Source: an uncultured Ruegeria sp.
GTDB taxonomy: Bacteria; Pseudomonadota; Alphaproteobacteria; Rhodobacterales; Rhodobacteraceae
NCBI RefSeq assembly: GCF_947497005.1
Contig: NZ_CANMFF010000003.1
Span: forward strand, 62,001-126,000
DNA length: 64,000 nucleotides
Direction of reading: 5' to 3'
Notes under the pieces: generated by a model
What the model saw: the letters and a program-made list of their open reading frames with translations, nothing else
What the model was told of the DNA's origin: nothing
Database searches by the model: none
Program-made: the position numbers and the translations under genes
Shown here: positions 20,785 through 29,316 of the stretch, one piece after another
Layout of the letters: each line of letters starts with the position of its first letter
Position numbering within the stretch: position 1 is the first letter of the stretch

Positions 20785-21545
20785 GCTTGCTGGAGTTTGA
20801 AAACGTCACGCTCAAATTCGGTGGCCTGACAGCAGTGGATGACCTGTCGTTTGAGGTCCAGGAGGGAGAGGTTTTCGCCATTGTCGGACCAAATGGCGCA
20901 GGCAAGTCCACGGTCTTCAATCTGATATCGCGGTTCTACGATCCTTTCGTCGGGTCCATCAGGTTTGATAACCACGATCTTCTACAGGTCAAACCGTCCG
21001 GCGTTGCAGCCTATGGCGTGGCGCGGACCTTTCAGAATATCGAACTGTTCGAACACGCGACTGTCCTGCAAAACCTGTTGGTCGGGCGTCACCGCCATCG
21101 GCGAACAAACCTGATTTCTGAGATTCTGTTCACCCCATCCGCCCGCCGTCAGGAATTGGAAAACCGCGAAAAAGTCGAACAGATTATCGACTTCCTCGAT
21201 TTGCAGGCCAATCGCGACAAAATGATCTCGGGGCTTCCCTACGGCGTACGCAAAGTGGTCGAAGTCGCGCGTGCACTGGCCACCGATCCCAAATTGCTGT
21301 TGTTGGATGAGCCCGCCTCGGGCCTCTCGGTTGAAGAGACGACCGACATGCGTTGGTGGATTGATGATATCCGACGTCAGATGGGCATCACCGTTTTGAT
21401 GGTGGAGCATGACATGGGGCTGGTCTCGGGCGTTTCTGACCGGGTTCTGGCCATGGCGGACGGTGCAAAACTGGCGCTTGGCACTCCGGTCGAGGTACAA
21501 TCGCATCCGGCAGTGATTGAAGCTTATCTTGGGAAAGCCTCATGA
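20781..21545 (+). CDS. ABC transporter ATP-binding protein (LivG family)
   Basis: The 254-residue ATPase has Walker A GPNGAGKST near residue 38, a Walker B-containing LLLLDEPASGLS near 172, and a switch His in MVEHDMGLV. The canonical LSGGQ signature is replaced by ISGLPYGVRK, a form seen in the LivG branch. It pairs with the LivF-type ATPase encoded next, with which it overlaps by 4 bp. Confidence 0.92.
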   Translation: MSLLEFENVTLKFGGLTAVDDLSFEVQEGEVFAIVGPNGAGKSTVFNLISRFYDPFVGSIRFDNHDLLQVKPSGVAAYGVARTFQNIELFEHATVLQNLLVGRHRHRRTNLISEILFTPSARRQELENREKVEQIIDFLDLQANRDKMISGLPYGVRKVVEVARALATDPKLLLLDEPASGLSVEETTDMRWWIDDIRRQMGITVLMVEHDMGLVSGVSDRVLAMADGAKLALGTPVEVQSHPAVIEAYLGKAS

Positions 21546-22315
21546 ACGTGCCAATCCTGAAAATTCGCAATATCGAAAGCTTCTATGGCCCCATAATGGC
21601 CATTCGGGGTGTTTCGCTGGATGTTCACGCAGGCCAGATTGTTTCGATCCTCGGCGCAAACGGTGCGGGCAAGACGACGTTGATGAAAACCGTTTCGGGC
21701 GTAATGGACCCGGAAAAGGGCACGATCACCTTTGATGGAGACGACATACAGGGATCTGAACCGCATACCGTCGTCCAGCGCGGGATTGTCCATGTGCCCG
21801 AAGGGCGCGAGGTTTTCCCTCTTTTGACGGTCGATGAAAACCTCAGCCTTGGTGCCTATACACGGAAAGACAAAAAGCAGATCGAGCAGGATCGTGAGCT
21901 GGTCTTCAGCTATTTCCCTGTTCTCCAAGACCGTCATGGGCAAGAGGCGGGGACTCTTTCGGGCGGACAGCAGCAGATGTTGGCGATCGGGCGCGGTCTG
22001 ATGGCCCGGCCTCGTATCATGCTGCTGGATGAACCGTCTCTGGGTCTGTCGCCTTTGCTGGTGCAAGAAATCTTTGGAATTCTCGAACGTCTGAACAAAG
22101 AACAGAATATGACAATGTTGCTTGTCGAACAAAACGCCAATGCCGCATTGGAATTGGCGCATCATGGGTATGTGATGGAGGTTGGCCGCGTCGTCATGGA
22201 CGGGGCCGCAGATGAGCTTTTGCAATCCGAGGATATCCAGAACTTCTATCTTGGCGTGCAGGAAGAAGGCGCGCGCGAGAACCGCCGCTGGAAACGCAAA
22301 AAGACGTGGAGGTAA
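21542..22315 (+). CDS. ABC transporter ATP-binding protein (LivF family)
   Basis: The 257-residue ATPase has Walker A GANGAGKTTLMK near residue 38, the signature GTLSGGQQQMLAIGR near 137 and Walker B MLLLDEPSLGLSP near 158. A basic tail (RRWKRKKTWR) extends past the usual LivF C-terminus. Its 3' end contains the ribosome site of the following acyl-CoA synthetase gene, so the transporter and synthetase are translationally linked. Confidence 0.92.
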   Translation: MNVPILKIRNIESFYGPIMAIRGVSLDVHAGQIVSILGANGAGKTTLMKTVSGVMDPEKGTITFDGDDIQGSEPHTVVQRGIVHVPEGREVFPLLTVDENLSLGAYTRKDKKQIEQDRELVFSYFPVLQDRHGQEAGTLSGGQQQMLAIGRGLMARPRIMLLDEPSLGLSPLLVQEIFGILERLNKEQNMTMLLVEQNANAALELAHHGYVMEVGRVVMDGAADELLQSEDIQNFYLGVQEEGARENRRWKRKKTWR

Positions 22316-22320
22316 GACGG

Positions 22321-24207
22321 TTGGACGCCACACCCCTGCCCCCGCAGATATCGATCAACGGTGTGCAATTCAACGCAACGCCCGGCCAACGGCCGCTGCG
22401 CGTCGATGGCTGCATCACAATCAGCGCCCTGTTTCAAAGCCGTTGCGCTGAATTGGGAGACCGCACCGCCCAACGCGAGAAAGATCTGGGCATCTGGAAA
22501 TCCTATTCCTGGGCAGATTATTGGCGGCACGCCAAGTGGATTGGGCTCGCCCTGCGGGAGTTGGGGCTGAATCGGGGTGACGTAGTCTCGATCCTGTCAG
22601 AGGACCGCAAGGAATGGATGTGGTTCGACATGGGCATCCAATGTGTCGGCGGTATTGCCTCGGGCGTCTACACCACGGATTCCGCCGCGCAGTTGCAATA
22701 TCTGATCAATGACAGCGGCAGCAAGTTCCTGATCGTCGAGGATGAGGAGCATCTGGACAAGTTTCTTGAAATCGAAGAGTCCGTCGCCGATCTGGTCAAG
22801 GTGATCATTTTGGAAGGCGAGGGTCTTCATGATCTGAAACATCCACGCTGTATGATGATCGACGACCTATATGCCGTGGGACAAAAAGCTGATGCTGAAA
22901 ACCCGGGACGGTTCGAAGCTGAAATAGCCCTTGCCAAACCCCAGGACACTGCACTTCTGGTCTATACCTCGGGCACCACCGGCCAACCCAAGGGCGCGAT
23001 GCTGTGTCACGAAAACATTCTGGCCGCCATGGAATCCGGCGCTCGTGCACTTCCGGCCCTGTCCGGCGACGAACAGCTTTGTTTTCTGCCGCTCTGCCAT
23101 ATTCTGGAACGTGATGTCTCGGTCTATTTCCCGTTGGCGGCCCGTTGCACCGTGAATTTCGCCGAGAGCCCGGAAACGGTGTTTGCCAACTTACAGGAAG
23201 TCTCGCCTTCGACTTTCACCGCAGTTCCGAGGGTTTGGGAAAAAATCTATGCGTACGTACAGATTCTGACGCAAGAGGCTACGCCACTGGGACGGTTGGC
23301 TTTTGGCCTTGCGCTGAAGGCTGGCGCTCAACGTGCTGAATACCTGAATGCCGGGAAGCCGGTTCCCGCTGCCATCGCAGGCAAGTTCTGGATCTGGGAT
23401 CAGCTGGTTCTGAAAAACCTGCGCCGAATGCTGGGTATGGACAAATTGCGTCGCGGCGGCACCGGTGCCGCTCCGATATCAACAGACCTGCTGAAATGGT
23501 ACTGGGCAATTGGCGTGCCGTTAGTAGAAGGTTTCGGGATGACCGAAACCGCGGGACTTGCCACGCTCAACACCGTCAAAAGTAATAAGATCGGCACCAT
23601 TGGAAAGGTTGTGGACGGCTGCGACATCCGCATATCGGACGACGGAGAAATCCAGTTGAAAGGTATGAACATCTTTCAGGGCTATTGGCGCAACAACGCC
23701 AAGACTGCCGAAAGTTTTACGGCAGATGGCTGGCTTTGCACCGGCGATGTGGGGCACGTTGACGAAGACGGCTATGTCACCATTACTGGTCGCAAGAAGG
23801 ACATCATCATTACCGCCGGCGGCAAAAATATTACTCCGGCCGAGATCGAAAGCCGATTGAAGTTCAGCCAATACATCTCGGACGCGATCATCATCGGCGA
23901 CAGACGTAAGTATCTGACAGCGCTGATCATGATTGATCAGGAAAACGTTGAGAAATTCGCACAGGACCGCAAAATTCCATTCTCGAACTTTGCCTCGCTT
24001 TGCGCAGCCCCCGAAGTCAGTAAGCTGATCGGCGCCGAGGTCTCGGCTGTAAACACAGAGTTTGCGCGGGTCGAGCAAATCAAGGATTTCCGCCTGATTG
24101 ATGTTCAGCTGACTGCTGAAGATGACGAATTAACGGCAACTATGAAGCTGAAACGCGGGCTGGTGGAAAAGAAACACGGACATTTGATTGAAGATATGTA
24201 CACTTAA
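22321..24207 (+). CDS. AMP-forming long-chain-type acyl-CoA synthetase
   Basis: The 628-residue ANL-superfamily enzyme has the P-loop YTSGTTGQPKGAM near residue 217, VEGFGMTETAGLATLNT near 400, GWLCTGDVG near 470 and the A10 lysine region GRKKDIIITAGGKNITP near 490. It activates a carboxylic acid to its CoA thioester. The likely start is TTG at 22321, placed 8 nt after GGAGG; a GTG at 22306 in the same frame lies on top of that ribosome site. Its position between livF and the binding-protein gene suggests it acts on the imported ligand. Confidence 0.85.
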   Translation: MDATPLPPQISINGVQFNATPGQRPLRVDGCITISALFQSRCAELGDRTAQREKDLGIWKSYSWADYWRHAKWIGLALRELGLNRGDVVSILSEDRKEWMWFDMGIQCVGGIASGVYTTDSAAQLQYLINDSGSKFLIVEDEEHLDKFLEIEESVADLVKVIILEGEGLHDLKHPRCMMIDDLYAVGQKADAENPGRFEAEIALAKPQDTALLVYTSGTTGQPKGAMLCHENILAAMESGARALPALSGDEQLCFLPLCHILERDVSVYFPLAARCTVNFAESPETVFANLQEVSPSTFTAVPRVWEKIYAYVQILTQEATPLGRLAFGLALKAGAQRAEYLNAGKPVPAAIAGKFWIWDQLVLKNLRRMLGMDKLRRGGTGAAPISTDLLKWYWAIGVPLVEGFGMTETAGLATLNTVKSNKIGTIGKVVDGCDIRISDDGEIQLKGMNIFQGYWRNNAKTAESFTADGWLCTGDVGHVDEDGYVTITGRKKDIIITAGGKNITPAEIESRLKFSQYISDAIIIGDRRKYLTALIMIDQENVEKFAQDRKIPFSNFASLCAAPEVSKLIGAEVSAVNTEFARVEQIKDFRLIDVQLTAEDDELTATMKLKRGLVEKKHGHLIEDMYT

Positions 24208-24231
24208 ACAAGGGCTTTCGGGAGGAAAGAG

Positions 24232-25392
24232 ATGAACAAATCATTCAAACGGCTGGCTATTGCCACGGTGATTTCGGCGACAGCCACCTTTGGCTGGGCA
24301 GAAACGCAGGGCGTTACTGATGATGAGATCATTATTGGGTCCGTCAACGATCTAAGCGGTATTTTTGCCGCCGTGGGGGTTCCGGCCACCAAGGGCGCAA
24401 ATGTAGTATTTGACCGGGTGAACGAAGCCGGTGGCGTGCATGGGCGCAAAATCCGCTATGTCGTGGAAGACAACGGTTATCAGATGCCACGCGCGATGCA
24501 GGGCTATAACAAGTTGCTGAACCGCGACAAGGTGTTCGCAATGCTACAATCGCTTGGCACACCGATGAATATTGCCGGGTTCAAACTGTTGGACCCCAAA
24601 GGAATTCCCAACGTCGCCCCCCTGACTGCTGCGCGTCAGATGCTGCAGGAGCCGGTACGGAACAAATTCACATCCTTTTCAACCTATTACGATCAGGCCC
24701 GCGTTGGTGTGAAATACCTGTCCGGTGAATTTGGATCACAGACCGTCTGTACCATGTATCTGCCGACCGATTTCGGTGAGGAAATTCTCGAGGGCAGCAA
24801 AGCCGGAGCGGAAGAAGCCGGGATCACCTTCGGGTCGGAGACGACGCATAAGCCCGACGAGACAGATTTTGTAGGATCTCTCAGCAAACTCAAGGAAGAA
24901 GGGTGTGATATCGTCACCATGGCGCTGGGGGTGCGGCAAGCGATTACTGTAGTTGGCACGGCCAAGAAGATGGGCTTGACGGATATGAAATTCCTTGGCA
25001 CCTCGGCCAGTTTCCTGACTGTCGTGGCCCAGGTTCCCGGCGGCGTGACTGATGGATTCTATGCAGCGGCCTCGTGGCAGGACTTGTGGGCACGCGCAGA
25101 TGAACCCGCACCTGCCGCGTTCATCGAAGAGTACAAGGCAGCAACGGGCGATGATCCGGTCGGGTTTGCCATGTTGGGCTATTCCGCTGCGGAAATGATG
25201 GTCAAGGCGCTGGAGGCCGCAGGCCCTGACCTGACACAAGACAGCTTCATTCAAGCAATGGAAACGCTGGATTATCAGGATGAATTGATCGGCAACCACA
25301 TGACGTTCGGACCGGATGATCATCAGGGCGCCGATTCCGTTTATGTTAACGTCGTTGAAAACGGAGCTTGGAAACTGGTCTACGAAGAATAG
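24232..25392 (+). CDS. ABC transporter substrate-binding protein (LivK/HAAT family)
   Basis: The 386-residue protein has a signal peptide (residues 1-23, ending TFGWA-ET). The periplasmic type I fold begins with EIIIGSVNDLSGIFAAVGVPATKGA. Such proteins bind branched-chain amino acids, amides, or aromatic/fatty carboxylates. The acyl-CoA synthetase immediately upstream favours a carboxylate ligand. A good GGAGG ribosome site precedes the ATG, and a strong bidirectional terminator follows. Confidence 0.9.
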   Translation: MNKSFKRLAIATVISATATFGWAETQGVTDDEIIIGSVNDLSGIFAAVGVPATKGANVVFDRVNEAGGVHGRKIRYVVEDNGYQMPRAMQGYNKLLNRDKVFAMLQSLGTPMNIAGFKLLDPKGIPNVAPLTAARQMLQEPVRNKFTSFSTYYDQARVGVKYLSGEFGSQTVCTMYLPTDFGEEILEGSKAGAEEAGITFGSETTHKPDETDFVGSLSKLKEEGCDIVTMALGVRQAITVVGTAKKMGLTDMKFLGTSASFLTVVAQVPGGVTDGFYAAASWQDLWARADEPAPAAFIEEYKAATGDDPVGFAMLGYSAAEMMVKALEAAGPDLTQDSFIQAMETLDYQDELIGNHMTFGPDDHQGADSVYVNVVENGAWKLVYEE

Positions 25393-25412
25393 ACCTTGTA
25401 ATTACCCAACGA

Positions 25413-25446
25413 AAAAGGGCTCGCAAATGCGAGCCCTTTCTTTTTT
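25413..25446. terminator. Bidirectional intrinsic terminator (ABC operon / rplM-rpsI)
   Basis: A stem of about 12 bp, AAAGGGCTCGCA with TGCGAGCCCTTT, is followed by CTTTTTT rightward and by TTTTTC leftward. It ends the ABC transporter operon from the left and rplM-rpsI from the right. Confidence 0.93.
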
Positions 25447-25462
25447 GGTTGTTCCGCAGCGA

Positions 25463-25948
25463 TTAACGCTTGGAGAACTGGAACGAACGACGCGCTTTGC
25501 GCTTACCAAATTTCTTACGTTCCACAACGCGGCTGTCGCGGGTCAGGAAGCCAGCGGCCTTCAGGGCGCCACGCAGCGACGGATCGTACAGTTGCAGCGC
25601 TTTCGAGATACCGTGCTTGACCGCTCCGGCCTGACCGGTCAGGCCACCGCCTTTGACGGTTGCAACAACGTCGAATTCGCCTTCTACGCCGGCAACCTGG
25701 AACGGCTGGCGCAGGATCAGCTGCAGAACCGGACGAGCGAAGTACTTGTCCTGATCTTTGCCGTTCACGATGACCTTGCCGGAGCCCGGCTTGATCCAAA
25801 CGCGGGCAACGGCGTCTTTACGCTTGCCGGTGGCATAGGAACGACCCAGCTCGTCACGTACGGGTTCGCGCACGATGACTTCTTCGGCCACGGCCTCAAC
25901 GCCTGCAACGGCGCTCAGCTCTTCGAGAGTATTGATCTGATCAGCCAT
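25463..25948 (-). CDS. rpsI: 30S ribosomal protein S9
   Basis: The protein (161 residues from this start) is S9. It has [18 protein letters not shown] near 35 and the universal C-terminus [18 protein letters not shown], which contacts tRNA in the P site. The ATG at 25948 is preferred because GGAG lies 9 nt upstream. An ATG at 25954 overlaps the rplM stop (TAATG) but would leave only 3 nt after GGAG. Second gene of the rplM-rpsI operon. Confidence 0.95.
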   Translation of the reverse strand: MADQINTLEELSAVAGVEAVAEEVIVREPVRDELGRSYATGKRKDAVARVWIKPGSGKVIVNGKDQDKYFARPVLQLILRQPFQVAGVEGEFDVVATVKGGGLTGQAGAVKHGISKALQLYDPSLRGALKAAGFLTRDSRVVERKKFGKRKARRSFQFSKR

Positions 25949-25953
25949 GGTCA

Positions 25954-26412
25954 TTAGCTCCGGGTGTTTTTCTTGTTCATGGATGCAACATCCAGAACTT
26001 CGGGCGCTTGCGCCTCATGGGGATGCTCGGCACCGGCATAAACGCGCAGGTTGGTCATAACCTGACGCGACAGGCGGTTGCCCGGCAGCATGCGCTTGAC
26101 CGCCTGGGTCACGACGCGCTCGGGGTGCTTGCCCTCGAGGATCTGCTGCTTGGTGCGCGACTTGATGCCGCCCGGGTGGCCAGTGTGCCAGTAGAAGTTC
26201 TCTTCGCGCTTCTTGCCGGTCATCTGGATCTTGTCAGCGTTGATCACGATGACATTGTCGCCCATGTCCATGTTCGGAGTGAACGACGCTTTGTGCTTGC
26301 CACGCAGGCGCATGGCGACGATCGAAGCAAGACGGCCCAGAACAACGCCCTCGGCGTCGATCAGGATCCATTTCTTGTCGATGTCTGCAGGTGTTGCAGA
26401 AAAGGTTTTCAT
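25954..26412 (-). CDS. rplM: 50S ribosomal protein L13
   Basis: The 152-residue protein is L13: [21 protein letters not shown] at the start, then [18 protein letters not shown] and the [17 protein letters not shown] signature. The ATG at 26412 follows AGGA; the open frame extends 34 codons further but covers the leader hairpin. Operon with rpsI. Confidence 0.96.
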   Translation of the reverse strand: MKTFSATPADIDKKWILIDAEGVVLGRLASIVAMRLRGKHKASFTPNMDMGDNVIVINADKIQMTGKKREENFYWHTGHPGGIKSRTKQQILEGKHPERVVTQAVKRMLPGNRLSRQVMTNLRVYAGAEHPHEAQAPEVLDVASMNKKNTRS

Positions 26413-26437
26413 GGCAGGATAGTCCTGTTTGATGTGA

Positions 26438-26460
26438 AAGACCGCCCCAGCGGAGCGGCC
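26438..26460 (-). promoter_or_regulatory. rplM leader hairpin
   Basis: In the leader between the predicted promoter and the rplM start, a stem of about 9 bp including two G-U pairs forms from GGCCGCTCC and GGGGCGGTC (read leftward). Ribosomal leader hairpins often mediate autoregulation; here this is only positional inference. Confidence 0.4.
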
Positions 26461-26476
26461 CGAATTCGATGGAGCG

Positions 26477-26505
26477 TGTTTAGACAGCGATGATTGTCGC
26501 GTCAA
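26477..26505 (-). promoter_or_regulatory. Predicted sigma-70-type promoter of rplM-rpsI
   Basis: Read leftward, TTGACG (26505-26500) is separated by 17 bp from TAAACA (26482-26477). This is a good housekeeping promoter about 65 bp before the rplM start codon. Confidence 0.65.
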
Positions 26506-26516
26506 GCGGCCCAATA

Positions 26517-26549
26517 TTGTAAAAATATAGCTAAACCAATGTTTTACAA
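26517..26549. promoter_or_regulatory. AT-rich inverted repeat upstream of the SnoaL-like gene
   Basis: TTGTAAAA (26517-26524) and TTTTACAA (26542-26549) form a perfect 8-bp inverted repeat in an AT-rich divergent gap. It could be an operator for the rightward gene or for rplM. No regulator is assigned. Confidence 0.4.
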
Positions 26550-26653
26550 AATAGGTATTATTTTACCCCATGTTTTTCATACTCAATTCGCCCCAAATCC
26601 CGCACTCTGATACACTCTTCTGAAAATGGTCGCGTCCAGCCACGGAGACTCGC

Positions 26654-27019
26654 ATGCAGGACTTGATGCAAACAATTAATAACTACGGCGCCGCTTGGCA
26701 GGAAAAGTCCGCGGAAAAACGGCTTGAGTTCTTGACGCGGTGTTTTGCGGAAAATGGCCGATATGTAGACCCAACAGCCGAAGTTTCGGGACGTGAGCAG
26801 TTGAATGCCCATATTGGTGAGATTCTTCAAAGCACGAATGGCCGCGTCGATATTACCAGCAGTCCGGTTTCGCACCATGATGTCGTTCACTTTATGTGGC
26901 ACATGGTGGCGCCTGATGGAGCGATCATGGTTGCCGGACATGACTTCATTCGCGTGGACAATGAAGGAAAAATTGCCCATCTGGCCGGATTCTTTGGCGA
27001 CCCGGCCCCTTTGACCTGA
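26654..27019 (+). CDS. Nuclear transport factor 2 / SnoaL-like domain protein
   Basis: The 121-residue protein has the NTF2-like alpha+beta cone fold, with helical WQEKSAEKRLEFLTRCFAENGRYVDP at residues 15-40 and later strands HFMWHMVAPDG and AGHDFIRVDNEGKIAHL. Such proteins are small-molecule binders or isomerase/hydratase-like enzymes; no catalytic set can be assigned. It is monocistronic and converges with the MocR gene, with only 3 bp between stops. Confidence 0.75.
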   Translation: MQDLMQTINNYGAAWQEKSAEKRLEFLTRCFAENGRYVDPTAEVSGREQLNAHIGEILQSTNGRVDITSSPVSHHDVVHFMWHMVAPDGAIMVAGHDFIRVDNEGKIAHLAGFFGDPAPLT

Positions 27020-27022
27020 ATG

Positions 27023-28426
27023 TTAGACGCTGATCTGCTCTGGCGGATTGTCCAGCAACGCGCGCAGCTTCAGCATTGCGTCCTCAAACCGTTCCAACGA
27101 AACATGGCCATTCATGGCGATGCGGACAGCGTTTGGCGCGCGCCCGTCGCGCAACGCAAATTCATCTGCCGATCTGAGTTGTATACCTTCCCGTTCCGCC
27201 GCACGGCTGAACGCGGCAGAGCGCCAACCCGATGGAAGGTTCAGCCAGACAAAGGGCACATCCGGAGCCCAGTTCAGATCAAACCCACCCAGCGCATTGA
27301 CGGTGACCCGGACATAATCCCCCATCCGCTTGCGCACATCCTGGGCAATCTGGCGGGTCCGCGGATCAGACAACAGCAACCGCGTGAGTTCGGCTAGCGG
27401 TTGGGCAAGGCCAAAGTACCCATATTCAGCTGATCGACGCAGATCGACGCTGCGATCTTTTGGAGCGATGGCAAAACCCACACGCAACGCCGGGGTGAGG
27501 ATCTTTGAAATCGATGAAACGTGCCATCCGCGTTCCGGAGCGAGCGCACGATAACTGGGTTCTCGCGCTTCTCCCATGCGATAGCAATCGTCTTCAATGA
27601 CTTGCAGGTCAAAGCGTCGGGCGACGTCCACAACCTCTTTCCGGCGTTCCAGCGGCGTGTGAACACCGGTAGGATTCTGAACCTCGGGTGAGACGCAGAT
27701 GGCCTGAGCATTGGTTTGCCGCAATACATGTTCCATGGACGCCGGATCAATGCCCCATTTATCCATCTTGATGCCAATGGTTTCTGCGCGCATCAACTCT
27801 CCGGCCCGGCGAAACCCGGCGTAAGAGAGGTCTTCAACCAACACAATTGGTTTTGGTCCGCGCAGGATCGTCTGAAACACTAGACACAATCCGTTCTGGC
27901 CGCCGTGGGTCAAGACGATGTCATCATGGGTCAGCGGACCCAGTGGCAGGTCCGACAACCAATCCACGACCGATTGTCTCATGGGTTTGTAAGCGTCCCG
28001 CGTGGGGTAATTCAGAAATAGACCCGGATCAGCTTGCGATACCTTTTGCAGACATTCCCGAATAAGTGCGACCTGCCCCGCATCTGGCAGTCGCGGGCTG
28101 AACAGGCTGACATTGGCGTTGTACTTATCGTCTCTTAAGTAAAGTTGCCTTGCCCAAACATCGTCCAGGATTGGTGATTTTGGCGGGGCTACAAATGTAC
28201 CACGCCCAACCTCGGCGTGTAGCAAGCCCTCGTCCGTCAGAATCGTATAAGCGCGAGCAACGGTGCCAGGTGTAATTTGTAACCGATACGCAAGCTCCCG
28301 GACCGGGGGAAGCTTAGCTCCAACCTCCAGTGATTTGTTATCAATGGCTTTTCGTATTGCGTCTGCCACCAGTGTGTATTTCGGACCCTTGGATTCGGGC
28401 AGAACATCCGGCCAAATTGTATCCAT
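27023..28426 (-). CDS. MocR-type regulator (GntR HTH fused to aminotransferase-like domain)
   Basis: The 467-residue protein has a GntR winged helix (KLPPVRELAYRLQITPGTVARAY near 40-62) and a fold-type I aminotransferase domain. The PLP-lysine region is SSISKILTPALRVGF near 292. MocR proteins sense PLP or amino-compound aldimines and usually control a divergent gene. Here the divergent gene is a DUF1127 protein. Its own start codon lies inside a 7-bp inverted repeat, a candidate autoregulatory site. Confidence 0.88.
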   Translation of the reverse strand: MDTIWPDVLPESKGPKYTLVADAIRKAIDNKSLEVGAKLPPVRELAYRLQITPGTVARAYTILTDEGLLHAEVGRGTFVAPPKSPILDDVWARQLYLRDDKYNANVSLFSPRLPDAGQVALIRECLQKVSQADPGLFLNYPTRDAYKPMRQSVVDWLSDLPLGPLTHDDIVLTHGGQNGLCLVFQTILRGPKPIVLVEDLSYAGFRRAGELMRAETIGIKMDKWGIDPASMEHVLRQTNAQAICVSPEVQNPTGVHTPLERRKEVVDVARRFDLQVIEDDCYRMGEAREPSYRALAPERGWHVSSISKILTPALRVGFAIAPKDRSVDLRRSAEYGYFGLAQPLAELTRLLLSDPRTRQIAQDVRKRMGDYVRVTVNALGGFDLNWAPDVPFVWLNLPSGWRSAAFSRAAEREGIQLRSADEFALRDGRAPNAVRIAMNGHVSLERFEDAMLKLRALLDNPPEQISV

Positions 28427-28433
28427 TACAATT
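28415..28433. promoter_or_regulatory. Palindrome over the mocR-type start codon
   Basis: AATTGTA (28415-28421) and TACAATT (28427-28433) form a perfect inverted repeat around the start codon. Related TACAAT/CAATAC words occur at 28484 and 28500 nearer the DUF1127 gene. It may be an operator of the MocR-type protein. Confidence 0.5.
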
Positions 28434-28445
28434 CTTCCTTTGCCT

Positions 28446-28502
28446 TTGACACAATTCTGAATGTATCAAGCACATGTACCAGACAATACTGTTTTGTGTC
28501 AA
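28446..28502. promoter_or_regulatory. Spaced inverted repeat in the mocR-DUF1127 divergent gap
   Basis: TTGACACAA (28446-28454) and its exact reverse complement TTGTGTCAA (28494-28502) are 39 bp apart. CAATAC is also directly repeated at 28484 and 28500. MocR factors are known to bind widely spaced repeats in divergent gaps; one or both arms may also include a -35 element. Confidence 0.5.
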
Positions 28503-28525
28503 TACAATTTGAAAGGACTTCTGAG

Positions 28526-28753
28526 ATGACACGCACGATGCACACCCCCGCCCTTCTGCTGCTGAACGACAGCCCACGGCTGCCTCTGCTCGCTGCATTG
28601 GCCGTGCGGTTTGCTGCGGCGGTCACTCAATGGGAACGCCGTCGCCGCAGTCGCGTCAATCTGAGTTATCTGGATGATCGCCTGCTGCAGGATGTTGGGC
28701 TGACCCGCCGTGAGGCAGACCGGGAAGTAAAACGCCACTTCTGGCTGTCTTAA
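28526..28753 (+). CDS. DUF1127 domain-containing small protein
   Basis: This 75-residue protein carries the DUF1127 motif in its C-terminal half (LSYLDDRLLQDVGLTRREADREV), preceded by an Arg-rich stretch (WERRRRSR) and a hydrophobic segment. DUF1127 proteins are short Arg-rich proteins linked in alphaproteobacteria to phosphate/carbon metabolism and small-RNA turnover; the role of this one is unknown. ATG 28526 follows AAAGGA; a GTG at 28496 is less likely. It is divergent from the MocR gene. Confidence 0.82.
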   Translation: MTRTMHTPALLLLNDSPRLPLLAALAVRFAAAVTQWERRRRSRVNLSYLDDRLLQDVGLTRREADREVKRHFWLS

Positions 28754-28789
28754 TTGATCCCCAGTCCCAATTATTGGGACATCTTCCTG

Positions 28790-28816
28790 GGCCGGGGCCT
28801 GTCCCCGGCCTTTTTT
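28790..28816 (+). terminator. Intrinsic terminator of the DUF1127 gene
   Basis: An 8-bp perfect stem, GGCCGGGG/CCCCGGCC (28790-28797, 28803-28810), is followed by six T residues. A second small palindrome (TCCCAATTATTGGGA, about 28765-28779) precedes it. The T-run reaches the stop of the convergent thioesterase gene. Confidence 0.93.
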
Positions 28817-29258
28817 ATCCGAATTTCGCAGCAGCCGACCCAACTGGTGGCAGAGAATACGTCATCGTTGCCCGCGCAACCGGAACATCCCCACCGTCAG
28901 AGAATAGAAGCACGTCCCCGACCGCGAGCGTTTTACCCAGTTTCAACAAGCGGCAGGTCGCAATCATATCGGCGCCGCCCTCCGGTTTGCGCAGAAAATC
29001 CAAGGAGCTGTTGGTTGTGACAGCCAATGATTGACGGCCCTTACGCGCCAAAATCATCGCATAGACGCTGACATCCGCCAGCCCGAACATGGATGGGCCC
29101 GACACTGTACCTCCGGGGCGCAGGTGATGGTCCTGAACCACAAGGCGCATGGTGATCGAGTCCTCGGTCAAATCCTCGACGACGAAATCCTTGTGCACCT
29201 GAGGGAACACCTCTTTGAGGTATTGTGACAGTTCGTCCCGGTTCAATGCCAAAGCCAT
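28815..29258 (-). CDS. PaaI-family hotdog thioesterase
   Basis: The 147-residue protein has the hotdog-fold pattern of PaaI-type thioesterases, with HHLRPGGTVSGPSMFGLADVSVYAMI near residue 43 and TTNSSLDFLRKP near 80. It would hydrolyse a medium-chain or aromatic acyl-CoA. It is divergent from the enoyl-CoA hydratase-like gene with a 58-bp gap, so the two may be coregulated in CoA-thioester metabolism. Confidence 0.82.
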   Translation of the reverse strand: MALALNRDELSQYLKEVFPQVHKDFVVEDLTEDSITMRLVVQDHHLRPGGTVSGPSMFGLADVSVYAMILARKGRQSLAVTTNSSLDFLRKPEGGADMIATCRLLKLGKTLAVGDVLLFSDGGDVPVARATMTYSLPPVGSAAAKFG

Positions 29259-29316
29259 ACTTCCCCTCCTGCTTTTACCGACCTAGAGTTGGCCCAACTT
29301 GGGATCGGAGGGCAAG

